25,230 nucleotides of DNA from Deltaproteobacteria bacterium (GCA_016874895.1 VGSX01000015.1:1-25230), one strand, 5' to 3'. Shown: positions 5,593 through 14,052, counted from the stretch's first letter. The notes: generated by a model from the letters alone, not told the origin. Numbers and translations are program-made.

Positions 5593-8223
5593 ATGATGAC
5601 GGAAAATCATCGGAGCAGCGTGGACAAGGATACGGGGCTGAGGTTTTATATCATTCTACTGGTCTGTGGCTGGACCCTGGTGGTCTTTTTTTCTACGTGG
5701 TTTCGGATCGATCAGGAATCCCGCACCAGGCATACCCTGTCCCGGGAAATAGCCCGCTCCCACCTGGAGAAAGACCTGCTTCTGCGGGATTGGAACATCA
5801 AGCACGGTTTCGTTTATGCCGAGGTGACCCCTGAGCACCAGCCCAACCCCCACCTGAACCTGCCGGAAAGGGATATCACCACGCCCTCTGGAAAGACTTT
5901 AACCGCCATCAATTCTTCCGCCATGATCCGGCAACTCTATGAACTGGCCGCCAAGAAGCTGTCGTACAGCGGTCGTCTCACCAGTCTAACCCCCATACGG
6001 CCGGAAAACGCTCCTGATCCCTGGGAGCGACAGGCCCTGTTGCAACTCGCCCAGGGGGCAGGGGAAATTAACGAGATTGTCGATAACAACGGCGAACCCC
6101 AATTCCGTCTGCTGCATCCTTTGAAGGCAGGAGAGAAATGTCTCACCTGCCACAACAACTTCGGATACACCGTGGGACAGGTAATCGGGGGGATCAGTCT
6201 CACGCTCCCCTTAAGCGCTATTGACGTGGCCTGGCAGAAAAATCGGCTGACCATACTCAGTGTCCATGTCTTTCTCTGGCTGGTAGGTCTCTGGGGGATT
6301 GTTTGGGGGGGGAGAAAACTGCAGGAGCGCATCGATGCCAAACAGGAGATTGAAACCGAACTGCAGCAGAGCCAGGAAAAGTATAAATTATTAGTTAACA
6401 ACATTCCAACCTTGGTCTATCAGGGCTATGCGGACGGCCGGGTTGACTTTGTGGACGACAAAGTGGAAAAAATGACCGGCTACTCCCAAGAAGAGTTTTC
6501 CCAGGGCAGCGTTTTGTGGCCGGAGGTTATTGTGCCGGAGGATCTGGCGGCCTGCAAACGTATATTTCTTCGGGCCCTGAAAGCAGACGGCTCCTACCGC
6601 CGGGAATACCGCATCAAAAGAAAAGACGGCGAGATTATCTGGGTGGCGGAGAGAAGCCAGATTGTCCTGGACGTCAATGGCCGGATCGACTTTGTCAGCG
6701 GGGTGGTTTTGGATATTACCCTCCAGAAAGAATTGGAGAATTCCCTCAAAGAAAGTGAGCGTTTCTGGAAAACCCTGCTGGAAGCGGTGGGCGTGGGGGT
6801 GATGCTGACGGATGCCATGAACGGCCGGGTTACCCAAGTCAACGCTCAGGCTGGGGCCATGTTGGGATACAGCGGGAAAGAGATTATCGGCCAGCCCCGG
6901 GAGCTATTTATTCGAGGAGCACAGGATGAGGCCCCCCCCACGAGGCAAACAGAGGTGGAAACGGAAAACCGCTTTCAAGGGCACCTGGTACGGGCGGATG
7001 GCGGTTTAACGCCCGTCTGGAGGATGGTTGCTCCGGTTCACATTGAAGGGATAGAATACTTGTTGGAAACCTTTCTGGATATCACGGAGCAGCGGCGGGC
7101 GGAACAGGCCCTGACCCAGGCCAATCAAAAACTGCAGGCCATGATTGCCGAGATCGGCCAGACCAACAAGGAAATAAACCTCCTGGGCAGGATGGTGGAG
7201 TTACTGCAGATCTGCCAGACTCCGGATGAGGCTTACGAAATCATCGCCCAATGTGGGCGGGCCTTGTTTCCCGAACTTTCCGGTGCCCTTTATATTCTTA
7301 ATGATTCCAATAACCTATTGACCGCAGCCTGTCAGTGGGGCGACACCCTGGAGACGGATCAGATTTTTAATCCCAATGACTGTTGGGCTCTCCGCCAGGG
7401 AAGGTTGTATCTCTCTGGGGCGACCTCGTTGACGGGCATGAATCCGCAATGCCGTCACATCGCCACCGCGGGCCGCGGGAGTTATCTGTGCCTGCCGCTG
7501 ACGGCCCAGGGTGAAACCATCGGCCTGCTGCACCTGGAGGACCTGCATGTAGCCGCAGAGGGGCCGGAAGGTTCCGAAATTCCTGCCGCGGTCTTGAGCG
7601 GTGCCCCCCAGAAGCTGGCCATTTCTTTGGCGGAGCATATTTCTCTGTCTCTGGCCAATCTGAAGCTCCGGGAAAGCCTGCGGCATCAGGCCATCCGGGA
7701 TTCCCTCACCGGGTTATTCAACCGCCGGTATCTGCAGGAAACCCTGGCCAGGGAGATTTACCGCTCCCAACGGCGAAACACGGCCCTGGGGGTTATTATG
7801 CTGGACGTGGATCATTTCAAGCTTTTTAATGACACTTACGGCCATGAGGCCGGGGACCGGCTGTTGGCAGTCCTGGGGCGGTATCTGCAAAATTCCATCC
7901 GGGCCGAGGATATCGCCTGCCGTTACGGCGGCGAGGAGTTTACCTTGATTCTGCCGGAAATCGTCCCCGAAGTCCTTCTGGAGCGGGCCGAAGCCATTCG
8001 GGAGGGAGTCAAGGACCTGGAAGTTCTCTATCAAGGCCGGGCATTGGGAGAGGTGACCATCTCTTTGGGCCTGTCATATTTTCCGGAGCACGGCGCGGAA
8101 GCCGAGGCGCTCTTGCAGGCCGCCGACGCGGCCTTGTATGAGGCCAAAAGAAGGGGAAGGAACCGGTCAGTGATGTATGGCAGCCCTCACGACGAAGATG
8201 CAGTCCGAATAAAAGCGGCCTGA
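5593..8223 (+). CDS. Membrane diguanylate cyclase with periplasmic c-heme (Tll0287/DUF3365-like) sensor, PAS-PAS-GAF-GGDEF
   Basis: Predicted to make cyclic di-GMP in response to a periplasmic signal. Order in the 876 residues: TM helix about 16-37; periplasmic domain about 40-217 with C183-L-T-C186-H187, a CxxCH covalent heme motif; TM helix about 219-240; coiled linker; PAS about 255-375; PAS about 390-505; GAF about 530-690; GGDEF about 700-865. The signature is G779-G-E-E-F783, a functional variant. R770-A-E-D773 stands five residues before it as a product-inhibition I-site. The fold of the sensor domain (DUF3365) is assigned from the motif context and membrane topology. The gene is monocistronic, between the acs terminator and a hairpin at 8278. 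Heme suggests sensing of redox state, NO or CO; proximity to CODH/ACS makes CO or redox attractive, but this is inference. The ATG at 5593 has only a weak GGTGG upstream. Confidence 0.9.
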   Translation: MMTENHRSSVDKDTGLRFYIILLVCGWTLVVFFSTWFRIDQESRTRHTLSREIARSHLEKDLLLRDWNIKHGFVYAEVTPEHQPNPHLNLPERDITTPSGKTLTAINSSAMIRQLYELAAKKLSYSGRLTSLTPIRPENAPDPWERQALLQLAQGAGEINEIVDNNGEPQFRLLHPLKAGEKCLTCHNNFGYTVGQVIGGISLTLPLSAIDVAWQKNRLTILSVHVFLWLVGLWGIVWGGRKLQERIDAKQEIETELQQSQEKYKLLVNNIPTLVYQGYADGRVDFVDDKVEKMTGYSQEEFSQGSVLWPEVIVPEDLAACKRIFLRALKADGSYRREYRIKRKDGEIIWVAERSQIVLDVNGRIDFVSGVVLDITLQKELENSLKESERFWKTLLEAVGVGVMLTDAMNGRVTQVNAQAGAMLGYSGKEIIGQPRELFIRGAQDEAPPTRQTEVETENRFQGHLVRADGGLTPVWRMVAPVHIEGIEYLLETFLDITEQRRAEQALTQANQKLQAMIAEIGQTNKEINLLGRMVELLQICQTPDEAYEIIAQCGRALFPELSGALYILNDSNNLLTAACQWGDTLETDQIFNPNDCWALRQGRLYLSGATSLTGMNPQCRHIATAGRGSYLCLPLTAQGETIGLLHLEDLHVAAEGPEGSEIPAAVLSGAPQKLAISLAEHISLSLANLKLRESLRHQAIRDSLTGLFNRRYLQETLAREIYRSQRRNTALGVIMLDVDHFKLFNDTYGHEAGDRLLAVLGRYLQNSIRAEDIACRYGGEEFTLILPEIVPEVLLERAEAIREGVKDLEVLYQGRALGEVTISLGLSYFPEHGAEAEALLQAADAALYEAKRRGRNRSVMYGSPHDEDAVRIKAA

Positions 8224-8277
8224 GCTGTGGGATAGAATTACTGCCCGGAACAGCTAAAGGCCCAAGGTATAGATTTT

Positions 8278-8330
8278 CAAAGGCCGCTGGGAGGCACGGA
8301 GCGCTTCCTGCCCTGCGGCCTTTGTATTTT
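8278..8330 (+). terminator. Putative terminator after the heme-sensor cyclase
   Basis: CAAAGGCCGC (8278-8287) and GCGGCCTTTG (8315-8324) form a perfect 10-bp outer stem. It encloses a 27-base, partly self-complementary arm and is followed by TATTTT. The T-tract is short, so termination efficiency is uncertain. Confidence 0.55.
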
Positions 8331-8378
8331 GAACCTTACTGACCACGAATTAATCCGTCGGGTGGGCGCGTAAAAATC

Positions 8379-8406
8379 TTGACAAGAACACCGCGATTGT
8401 TATACC
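8379..8406 (+). promoter_or_regulatory. Sigma-70-type promoter of the acyl-CoA ligase gene
   Basis: The -35 is a perfect TTGACA (8379-8384). After a 16-base spacer comes TATACC (8401-8406) as -10. It lies about 90 bases upstream of the ATG at 8497, which has AGGAGGA immediately before it. Confidence 0.7.
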
Positions 8407-8496
8407 ATTCACAAGGACATGGACAGGATGGCACCGCACGCAACCTTTACAGCAGTAAAGATCAACCACTAATACATTGCAGGAGGAACAGGTAGT

Positions 8497-10176
8497 ATGG
8501 GCAAAATCCCCGCTGATTATCTACCCCCGAAAGAATTTTGGCCCGAGCACATCGTGCCGGACGAATTCAAACATTTAGTAGCCGGTCCGGTGAACATCGC
8601 CGAGGAATTCCTGGACAAATGGGTTAAAGAAGGTCGCGGCAACGAAGCCGCCATCCTGTTCGGCGACCAGAAAATCACCTTCGACCAGCTCATGAAAACG
8701 GCCAACAAGGTGGCCAATGTGCTGAAAAGCCTGGGTGTCGAACCTCAGGACCGGGTGGGCCTCCGTCTGACCAACACCCCTGATGCGGTGGCCATCAACT
8801 TCGGCGTGCAGAAACTGGGCGCTATCCCGGTTCCGGTATCCCCCCTGTGGGCCAAGGAAGAGATCGAATTTACCCTGAACAACGCTGAATTTGCTGCCTT
8901 CTTCGTCAGCGCCCCGTTGATGGGCCCGGTGGAAGCCGGCAAGCATGATTTTCAGGTCCCCACCAAGATCATCGTGGTGGGCGGCAAGGCCGACGAGGTC
9001 AAGGCCAAAGGCGAATTCGACTATGCCGAAGAGATGGCCAAGGCGGCCGACACCTTCGAAAACGTTAAACTGAGCCCCGATGATATCGGCGTTATTCTCT
9101 ACACCTCCGGCACCACCGGCCAGCCCAAGGGCTGCGTCCACTTTGTCAAAGAGGTGATCATCGAGTCCCACCTGGTCAACAAGTATGTCTGGAAGCTGAA
9201 ACCCGGCGAAGTGTTGGGCGGTTCCGCGCCGGTGTCCTTTGCGGCCGGTTACGGCACCTTCTGCATGGTGCCCTTTGCCGCCGGGGCCAGCATCTCCCTG
9301 CTCCCCAAGTTCACCCCCGACGACATGATGGGCATCATTGCCAAACACAAGGTCAACGTGGTCACCGGTCTGCCCACGGCCTACCGGAAACTGCTGGAAA
9401 TGCCCAATTTCGGCGACTATGACATCAGCTCCGTCAGGATGTACACCTCCGGCGGCGACGCCCTCACCGGCAAGACCCTGGCTATGTGGCAGGCCAAAAC
9501 CGGCAAGCCCATCTGGGAAGGTCTGGGCGGCACCGAAATGGTTCACCTGGTGACCTCCAACACCATGAGCGAGGTGCCTGTGCCCGACTCCATCGGCAAG
9601 GCCCTGCCCGGTTTTGAGATCAAGGTTGTTAAGGAAGACGGCAGCGAGGCCGGTCCCGGCGAAGTGGGCTCCATGTTGGTGAAGGGCCCCACCGGCACCG
9701 TGTACTGGAAGCCTCTGGTTCAGGATCAGAAACTCCTGAAGACCCAGAAGAAGGGCATCAAAGACGGCTACAACATGATGGGCGACGCAGTCCTCATGGA
9801 CAAAGACGGCTTTATCTTCTTCCAGGCCCGGGAAGACGACATGATCAAGTCTTCCGGCTTCCGGCTGGCCCCCTCGGAAATCGAGGACGCCATTATCCGG
9901 CATCCCAAGGTGCGGGACAACGCCGTGGTGGGCATCCCCGATGAAATCCTGGGCCAGAAAGTGGTGGCCATGGTGGAGCTGGAACCCGGCCACACTCCGT
10001 CCCTGGAACTGGCCAAAGAGATCATCAACTCCACCACCGACCTGCTGGCCAAATACAAACTGCCCCGGGAAGTCTGCTTCCTGGATGCCATCCCCCGGAC
10101 TCCCACCGGCAAGATGATCAAAAAGGAAATGCGTAAAAGCTATCCCACTTACAAGAATACCTTCAAACTGCTCTAA
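8497..10176 (+). CDS. AMP-forming acyl-CoA ligase (benzoate/aminobenzoate-CoA ligase-like)
   Basis: Activates a carboxylic acid to its CoA thioester with ATP through an acyl-adenylate (ANL superfamily, cytoplasm). In 559 residues the phosphate loop is Y202-TSGTTGQPKG. The region around GLGGTEMVHLVTSN corresponds to motif A5, GYNMMGDAVLMDKDGF to motif A7, and the catalytic lysine of the C-terminal domain is K539 in PTGK-MIKKE. The overall pattern resembles benzoate-CoA and 2-aminobenzoate-CoA ligases more than acetyl-CoA synthetase, but substrate cannot be read from sequence; short-chain, branched or aromatic acids are possible. It is transcribed alone from the promoter at 8379. Codon use is strongly GC-biased like the acs genes, which suggests high expression. 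A 554-residue antisense frame is a codon-bias shadow. Confidence 0.9.
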   Translation: MGKIPADYLPPKEFWPEHIVPDEFKHLVAGPVNIAEEFLDKWVKEGRGNEAAILFGDQKITFDQLMKTANKVANVLKSLGVEPQDRVGLRLTNTPDAVAINFGVQKLGAIPVPVSPLWAKEEIEFTLNNAEFAAFFVSAPLMGPVEAGKHDFQVPTKIIVVGGKADEVKAKGEFDYAEEMAKAADTFENVKLSPDDIGVILYTSGTTGQPKGCVHFVKEVIIESHLVNKYVWKLKPGEVLGGSAPVSFAAGYGTFCMVPFAAGASISLLPKFTPDDMMGIIAKHKVNVVTGLPTAYRKLLEMPNFGDYDISSVRMYTSGGDALTGKTLAMWQAKTGKPIWEGLGGTEMVHLVTSNTMSEVPVPDSIGKALPGFEIKVVKEDGSEAGPGEVGSMLVKGPTGTVYWKPLVQDQKLLKTQKKGIKDGYNMMGDAVLMDKDGFIFFQAREDDMIKSSGFRLAPSEIEDAIIRHPKVRDNAVVGIPDEILGQKVVAMVELEPGHTPSLELAKEIINSTTDLLAKYKLPREVCFLDAIPRTPTGKMIKKEMRKSYPTYKNTFKLL

Positions 10177-10202
10177 AGCGAGTCCTGAAATAACCTCACC
10201 GG

Positions 10203-10229
10203 AGGCGGCTATTGGCCGCCTTCGGCATT
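10203..10229 (+). terminator. Weak terminator-like hairpin after the acyl-CoA ligase
   Basis: AGGCGGC (10203-10209) and GCCGCCT (10215-10221) form a 7-bp stem with loop TATTG. TCGGCATTTT follows. The T-tract is short and offset, so the call is tentative. Confidence 0.45.
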
Positions 10230-10324
10230 TTAACCGCATTAAAACTCGACAAGGTCCACCTGCTCTGATATCTTTACCAGGTATTATTCCCTTGAAATCA
10301 CAATCTACTAACCAAGAAATATAA

Positions 10325-10359
10325 AGTGGTCAGTTGCCAGGGGATAGTGGTCAGTTGCC
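10325..10359 (+). repeat. 14-bp direct repeat, period 21
   Basis: AGTGGTCAGTTGCC occurs at 10325-10338 and again, identically, at 10346-10359. It is non-coding and part of the repeat-rich spacer. Confidence 0.7.
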
Positions 10360-10405
10360 TTAGAGAATGGGCATTTGGCCCAAGATTTCATTATTCGGGG
10401 GGGGA

Positions 10406-10475
10406 GGAAATCGGTAGCGCCGATCTCCCGATCGGCGCCTCAGAGGCACAGACCTGGAGGTCTGTGCTACTGAAA
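10406..10475 (-). repeat. Double-hairpin dispersed repeat, copy B (inverted)
   Basis: On the minus strand this reads TTTCAGTAG, hairpin GCACAGACCT/AGGTCTGTGC, then hairpin with GCGCCGATC and GATCGGCGC, ending ACCGATTTCC. It differs from copy A (5181-5250) at only a few positions. Sequence is conserved in the loops and flanks as well as the stems. Confidence 0.85.
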
Positions 10476-10494
10476 AAAAGCTTTTTCTTTGGTG

Positions 10495-10516
10495 GGGCGG
10501 GCCTCCGTGCCCGCCC
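10495..10516. repeat. GC-rich palindrome
   Basis: GGGCGGG (10495-10501) and CCCGCCC (10510-10516) flank an 8-base loop. It lies in the same repeat cluster, between double-hairpin copy B and GGTTTC array B. Confidence 0.55.
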
Positions 10517-10588
10517 AAGCAGGCCCTCTGCGGCAGGCCGGCATTCTCATGGGGCGCCGGCTATTTATGAGCAGTTATCATTAGTTGC

Positions 10589-10615
10589 AAAACCGAAAAC
10601 CGGAAACCGGAAACT
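10589..10615 (-). repeat. GGTTTC-type array, copy B (inverted)
   Basis: On the plus strand it reads AAAACCGAAAACCGGAAACC and then GGAAAC. It ends three bases before the ATG of the PHP-domain gene, so it occupies the place where a ribosome binding site would be expected. Confidence 0.7.
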
Positions 10616-10617
10616 GT

Positions 10618-11466
10618 ATGAATTATGTTGACTTACATGTTCATTCCACCGCCTCCGACGGGTCGCTGACTCCCCGGGAGGTGGTGGCCCAGGCCAGGGC
10701 CCAGGGATTGCGGGCCATAGCCTTGACCGATCATGACACTATCGACGGTCTCGGGGAGGCCCTGGCGGCAGGGGCGGAACTGGAGCTGGAGGTTATCCCG
10801 GGCATTGAGATCAGCGCCGCTCACGAGCCCGGCAGTATGCACATCCTGGGTTATTTTATTAACCATGGCAGCGCTCGTCTGGATGAGCAGCTCCGGGTGT
10901 TGAAGCAGGCAAGAGCCGACCGCAACCCTCAGATCGTGGCAAACCTGCAGAAATTGGGTATGGCCATAACCATGGCAGAAGTTGAGGCGGTCTCCGGCGG
11001 CGGTCAGGTGGGCCGGCCCCACATCGCCCAGGTACTGGTGCAGAAAGGCTATGTGGCGGATTTCCAGACAGCCTTTGAAAAATATATCGGCAATCACGGC
11101 CCCGCTTATGTCAACAAGTTCCGGTTTGCCCCCCGGGACGCCCTGGCCATGATTACCGAGGCCGGGGGGCTGGCCTCGCTGGCCCACCCCTTCACCCTGG
11201 AATACTCTTCCACCGGCCATTTGCGGTCGATTCTGATTCAGTTGCGGGACTGGGGCCTGGCCGGTTTGGAGGTTTATTACCCGGAACACGCGCCCGAAAG
11301 GCAGGCGGCCTACAAAAAGCTGGCCCTGGAAATGGGGCTGCTCATGACCGGCGGCTCCGATTTCCACGGGTCCATTAAACCGGAGATCACGATGGGCCGG
11401 GTGGGGCCTAACCTCTATCTCCCCTATGAGCTGGTGGAAAAAATGAAGGCGCGTCTGGTACGATAA
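10618..11466 (+). CDS. PHP-domain phosphoesterase (RNase AM / nucleoside 3',5'-bisphosphate phosphatase family)
   Basis: A metal-dependent phosphoesterase of the YciV/TrpH group, whose members hydrolyse 3',5'-nucleotide bisphosphates or trim RNA 5' ends. Metal ligands are visible: H7 and H9 in DLHVHS, D14, D38-H39-D40, E64 in GIEIS, H75, H135 in GRPHIA, H190 in LAHP, and the C-terminal GSDFHG. The family insertion lies between about residues 80 and 160. I chose ATG 10618 (282 aa) rather than TTG 10585 because the PHP fold starts at residue 3 from this ATG and the upstream codons lie inside the GGTTTC repeat. No Shine-Dalgarno sequence is visible. No clear terminator follows; the cytochrome gene converges from the other side. 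Confidence 0.88.
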   Translation: MNYVDLHVHSTASDGSLTPREVVAQARAQGLRAIALTDHDTIDGLGEALAAGAELELEVIPGIEISAAHEPGSMHILGYFINHGSARLDEQLRVLKQARADRNPQIVANLQKLGMAITMAEVEAVSGGGQVGRPHIAQVLVQKGYVADFQTAFEKYIGNHGPAYVNKFRFAPRDALAMITEAGGLASLAHPFTLEYSSTGHLRSILIQLRDWGLAGLEVYYPEHAPERQAAYKKLALEMGLLMTGGSDFHGSIKPEITMGRVGPNLYLPYELVEKMKARLVR

Positions 11467-11517
11467 GTGTTCTGAATGATCAAACGTGAAAGGTCAAGGA
11501 GCAAAGCCTGACATCAT

Positions 11518-11550
11518 CCTCTGCGGCCTCTGGGTCTCTGCGGTGAATTA
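11518..11550. repeat. CTCTGCGG-type short repeat in the convergent spacer
   Basis: CCTCTGCGG, CCTCTGGG and TCTCTGCGG follow each other before TGAATTATAA. Similar 'CTCTGCGNC' tandem motifs are common as dispersed non-coding repeats in environmental bacteria (recalled, not searched). The 119-bp gap between the two convergent genes holds nothing else recognisable. Confidence 0.4.
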
Positions 11551-11585
11551 TAAACCGCTGCGCGGCATCTGCGTTTTTTCCCTCG

Positions 11586-11945
11586 TCATTTCTTCCCATA
11601 CTGCAAAAAATCCAATAGGTCCTTTCGTTCCTCGGGCCCGATAAAGGCGAAGCTGGGCATGCCGGGACCGGCCTGGCCGCGACGCGGGGTCAGAAGCTGT
11701 CTTTCCAGCTCTTCCCGGGTCAGGCGTTGCCCTACCCCATCCAAAGCCGGCCCCCGATGGCCGCCCCGGCCCTGGAGGGTATGGCAGCCCCGGCAGGCCA
11801 GACGCTGGTAAAGATCGCCTCCAGAGGCCACCGCGGCTTCGGAAAGACTGGGAGGAGAGGTAGCCTCCTGGCAGGCCGCCACGACCAGGCAGCAGATAGC
11901 CACGGCCAAGAACAGTCCCCATCGCGGTGTTTTTAAAAATTCCAT
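11586..11945 (-). CDS. Lipoprotein monoheme cytochrome c
   Basis: Small electron carrier, predicted to be lipid-anchored on the periplasmic side. In 119 residues, a hydrophobic signal about 9-24 ends in lipobox V-A-A-C25. The heme c motif is C51-R-G-C54-H55, and M96 in PGMPSF is the likely distal ligand, as in class I cytochromes c. The spacing GPALDGVG after the heme motif is also typical. The start overlaps the end of the DapA-like gene by 13 bp (11933-11945), so translation is probably coupled. It is the last gene of the minus-strand run. Its redox partner cannot be read from the sequence. Confidence 0.88.
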   Translation of the reverse strand: MEFLKTPRWGLFLAVAICCLVVAACQEATSPPSLSEAAVASGGDLYQRLACRGCHTLQGRGGHRGPALDGVGQRLTREELERQLLTPRRGQAGPGMPSFAFIGPEERKDLLDFLQYGKK

Positions 11946-12925
11946 CGATCTTTAAGGCCGTCAAGGACCTGTAAGAAAAGTTCGCCCAGGTGATGCGGAT
12001 AAGCAGGGGTTGAGGGCCAGATAGCAGGAAATTCGATGACTTCTTGACGAAAGAGTCCCAGTTTAATGAGCGGTGCGGGATGGAGTTGATAGATTTCGTG
12101 CAGCCGTTGCAGGAGATCGCTCCATTCCCAGAGCTGACGGCGCCGATTGCCTGCACCCTCGGCCTCATCGGGGAAGAGACAGGCCTGGGTCACCTGCCGC
12201 CAGATGTGCGGGAAAAGCTGGGCTCCCACCGATACCAGACCCATGGCCCCCGGCCGGGTAAGAAATCGCGCTTCATCCCCTTCATAGAGCATAAAATCCG
12301 GCTGGGACATCATGGCCGCATAATAGTGCAGGAAACGACGCATCTCGCCATGGTAGATTAAAGCTTCCACCTCGGGCAGGGAGGTCAGTTTTTTGAAGAC
12401 CGCGGTGCGAATGTTGACGTGTTTAAAGGGCTTGGCTCTGCCTCGAATCAGGTGCGGATGGTTCATCAGGATGAGGGGCCGGTGGAGGCTCTGGGTCAGG
12501 CTGCGGTAGGTCTGGGGCAGGCCCCGGTTGCTGTGGTGCCAGAGGGGCAGATCCATCCAGTAGACCGGCCTCGGGGTGGGGCACTGACTGAGTATTTCCT
12601 CCAGCTCCAGGGCCAGACTCTGGGTTTCTGCCGTGGTGGCCCCGGTAATCCCGAAAAACAGGGGCAGGGGCGGCTCCAGGTTTTCCAACACGGCGGTGAA
12701 CAGCTCCAGACGCACCGCCCTGGGAAGTTCCAGGGCTTCCCCCACTCCGGGGCTGCCGGCCACCAGACCCGAGGCTGATGGCAACACCCGGCGCAGCAAT
12801 CCGGCCAGGCTGGCATGATCCAGAGCGCCGGCGGGCGTCAGCGGCGTCACCAGTTCAATGAGCAACCCTTCGGGTAATGACGGCTTTGGAAATTCCATGG
12901 GCATGTTGGCAAGTATCACCGGCAA
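11933..12925 (-). CDS. DapA-like TIM-barrel protein lacking the Schiff-base lysine
   Basis: 330 residues with the outline of the dihydrodipicolinate synthase / N-acetylneuraminate lyase family: VTPLTPAGALD near 26-36, AGSPGVGEALELPR at 56-69 in place of the GTTGE loop, and YEGDEARFL...GAMGLVSVGAQLFP near 214-239, matching the GxDxxxLPxxxxGAxGxISVxAN region. The active site is changed. The usual YNxP is M154-N-H-P157, and the segment normally GIKE reads L-I-Y191-H, so the lysine is replaced by tyrosine. Class I aldolase chemistry is therefore unlikely; a structural or ligand-binding role, or new chemistry, is possible. Start is TTG at 12925, with AAGGA nine bases upstream; the in-frame ATG at 12904 lacks such a site. 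It sits between kdsD and the cytochrome gene in the same direction. Confidence 0.8.
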   Translation of the reverse strand: MPVILANMPMEFPKPSLPEGLLIELVTPLTPAGALDHASLAGLLRRVLPSASGLVAGSPGVGEALELPRAVRLELFTAVLENLEPPLPLFFGITGATTAETQSLALELEEILSQCPTPRPVYWMDLPLWHHSNRGLPQTYRSLTQSLHRPLILMNHPHLIRGRAKPFKHVNIRTAVFKKLTSLPEVEALIYHGEMRRFLHYYAAMMSQPDFMLYEGDEARFLTRPGAMGLVSVGAQLFPHIWRQVTQACLFPDEAEGAGNRRRQLWEWSDLLQRLHEIYQLHPAPLIKLGLFRQEVIEFPAIWPSTPAYPHHLGELFLQVLDGLKDRWNF

Positions 12926-12982
12926 ACCGGCGGTTCCTTCTGTTTTAGCGTGAAAATCTGGAAAGCGACTCGCCTGCCACCG

Positions 12983-13987
12983 TTAGCCGCTAAACCTGAA
13001 TTCTCCCCGCCCCAGGAGATCGTGCAGGTGGACAATCCCCAACACCACCCGGCGTTCATCTACCACCGGCAATACCGTTATGGCCTTCTGCTCCATGACT
13101 TCCAACGCCTGGGAGGCCAGGGCCTGGGGCCCGATGGCGTGGGGGGAAGGAGTCATGACCTGGGCCACGGTTTTATCCCAAATATTCTGATATTTTCTCA
13201 AACAGCGGCGCAGGTCGCCATCTGTGAAGATTCCCTGGAGTATCCCGGCCTCGTCCACCACGAGGGTTGCCCCAAACCCTTTTTGATCAATTTCGTCCAG
13301 GGCTGTTATCAGGTTCTGTTCCTGGCTGACCCGGGGCACCCGGTCGCCGGAAAGCATCACTTCGCCAATGGCCAGAGACAGGCGGGCCCCTAAATTGCCA
13401 CCCGGATGAAATCTCCGGAAATCGCTGGCCTTAAAGCCTCGCCGGGTTAAAAGCGCCACGGCCAGGGCATCCCCCATGGCCAGGGCGGCGGTGGTGCTGG
13501 CGGTGGGGGCCAGACCCAGGGGGCAGGCCTCCCGAGGAACTCCTACATCGATGATAACGTCGCTGTGCCGGGCCAGGGTGGATTCCGGCCGTCCGGTCAA
13601 GGCGATGAGGGGAACCCCCAGTCGTTTAAAACTGGGCAGGAGAATAGTCAACTCGCTGGTCTCGCCGCTGTTGGACAAGGCCAGCACCACGTCATCCTGG
13701 GAAATCATGCCCAAATCCCCGTGCATGGCCTCCACCGGGTGAAGAAACAGGGCCGGCGTGCCGGTGGAATTCAGGGTGGCCACGATCTTCCGGGCCACGA
13801 TGCCGGATTTGCCCACCCCCGTAACGATGAGCCGACCCTTGGCTTGAAAAACCAGGAGCACCGCCCGGACGAAATTATCGTCCAGTTTGGCTATGAGCCC
13901 GAAGACGCCTTCGGCCTCGATGGTGAGCACTTCCCGGGCCAACGTTAGCAGCTGGGGGGATGGGGCAGTTTTTTTCTTTTTTGCCAT
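12983..13987 (-). CDS. kdsD: D-arabinose-5-phosphate isomerase (KdsD/KpsF family)
   Basis: Interconverts ribulose-5-phosphate and arabinose-5-phosphate, the first step towards Kdo for lipopolysaccharide; cytoplasmic. The 334 residues comprise an SIS sugar-isomerase domain (about 40-190) and two CBS domains (about 205-330). Residues matching E. coli KdsD catalytic positions with a +1 offset are K60 in TGVGKSG, E112 in SNSGETSE, E153 in PREACPLG and H194 in RFHPGGNLGARL. HPVEAMHGDLG at 83-93 is also typical. Its presence argues for a Gram-negative outer membrane with Kdo. No strong ribosome binding site is visible before the ATG at 13987. The neighbours are not LPS genes, so the operon grouping is unusual. 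Confidence 0.95.
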   Translation of the reverse strand: MAKKKKTAPSPQLLTLAREVLTIEAEGVFGLIAKLDDNFVRAVLLVFQAKGRLIVTGVGKSGIVARKIVATLNSTGTPALFLHPVEAMHGDLGMISQDDVVLALSNSGETSELTILLPSFKRLGVPLIALTGRPESTLARHSDVIIDVGVPREACPLGLAPTASTTAALAMGDALAVALLTRRGFKASDFRRFHPGGNLGARLSLAIGEVMLSGDRVPRVSQEQNLITALDEIDQKGFGATLVVDEAGILQGIFTDGDLRRCLRKYQNIWDKTVAQVMTPSPHAIGPQALASQALEVMEQKAITVLPVVDERRVVLGIVHLHDLLGRGEFRFSG

Positions 13988-14052
13988 GGATGCAAGGCCG
14001 CTAAGGGGTCGGTTTTTTCCTTGAGTGTGTGAGGCCGAACTCCTTGCCTGGA

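Noticed and set aside
8575..10239. 554-codon open frame on the minus strand opposite the acyl-CoA ligase, and similar long antisense frames opposite acsB (881-1786) and dppC (19461-20351)
   Set aside because: They are rich in His, Gly, Gln and Asp without any domain pattern, as expected from the complement of GC-biased codons. The plus-strand genes have clear motifs and ribosome binding sites.
10326..10631. 101-codon plus-strand frame
   Set aside because: It runs through the direct repeat, double hairpin and GGTTTC array and overlaps the PHP gene start. It has no protein-like pattern.
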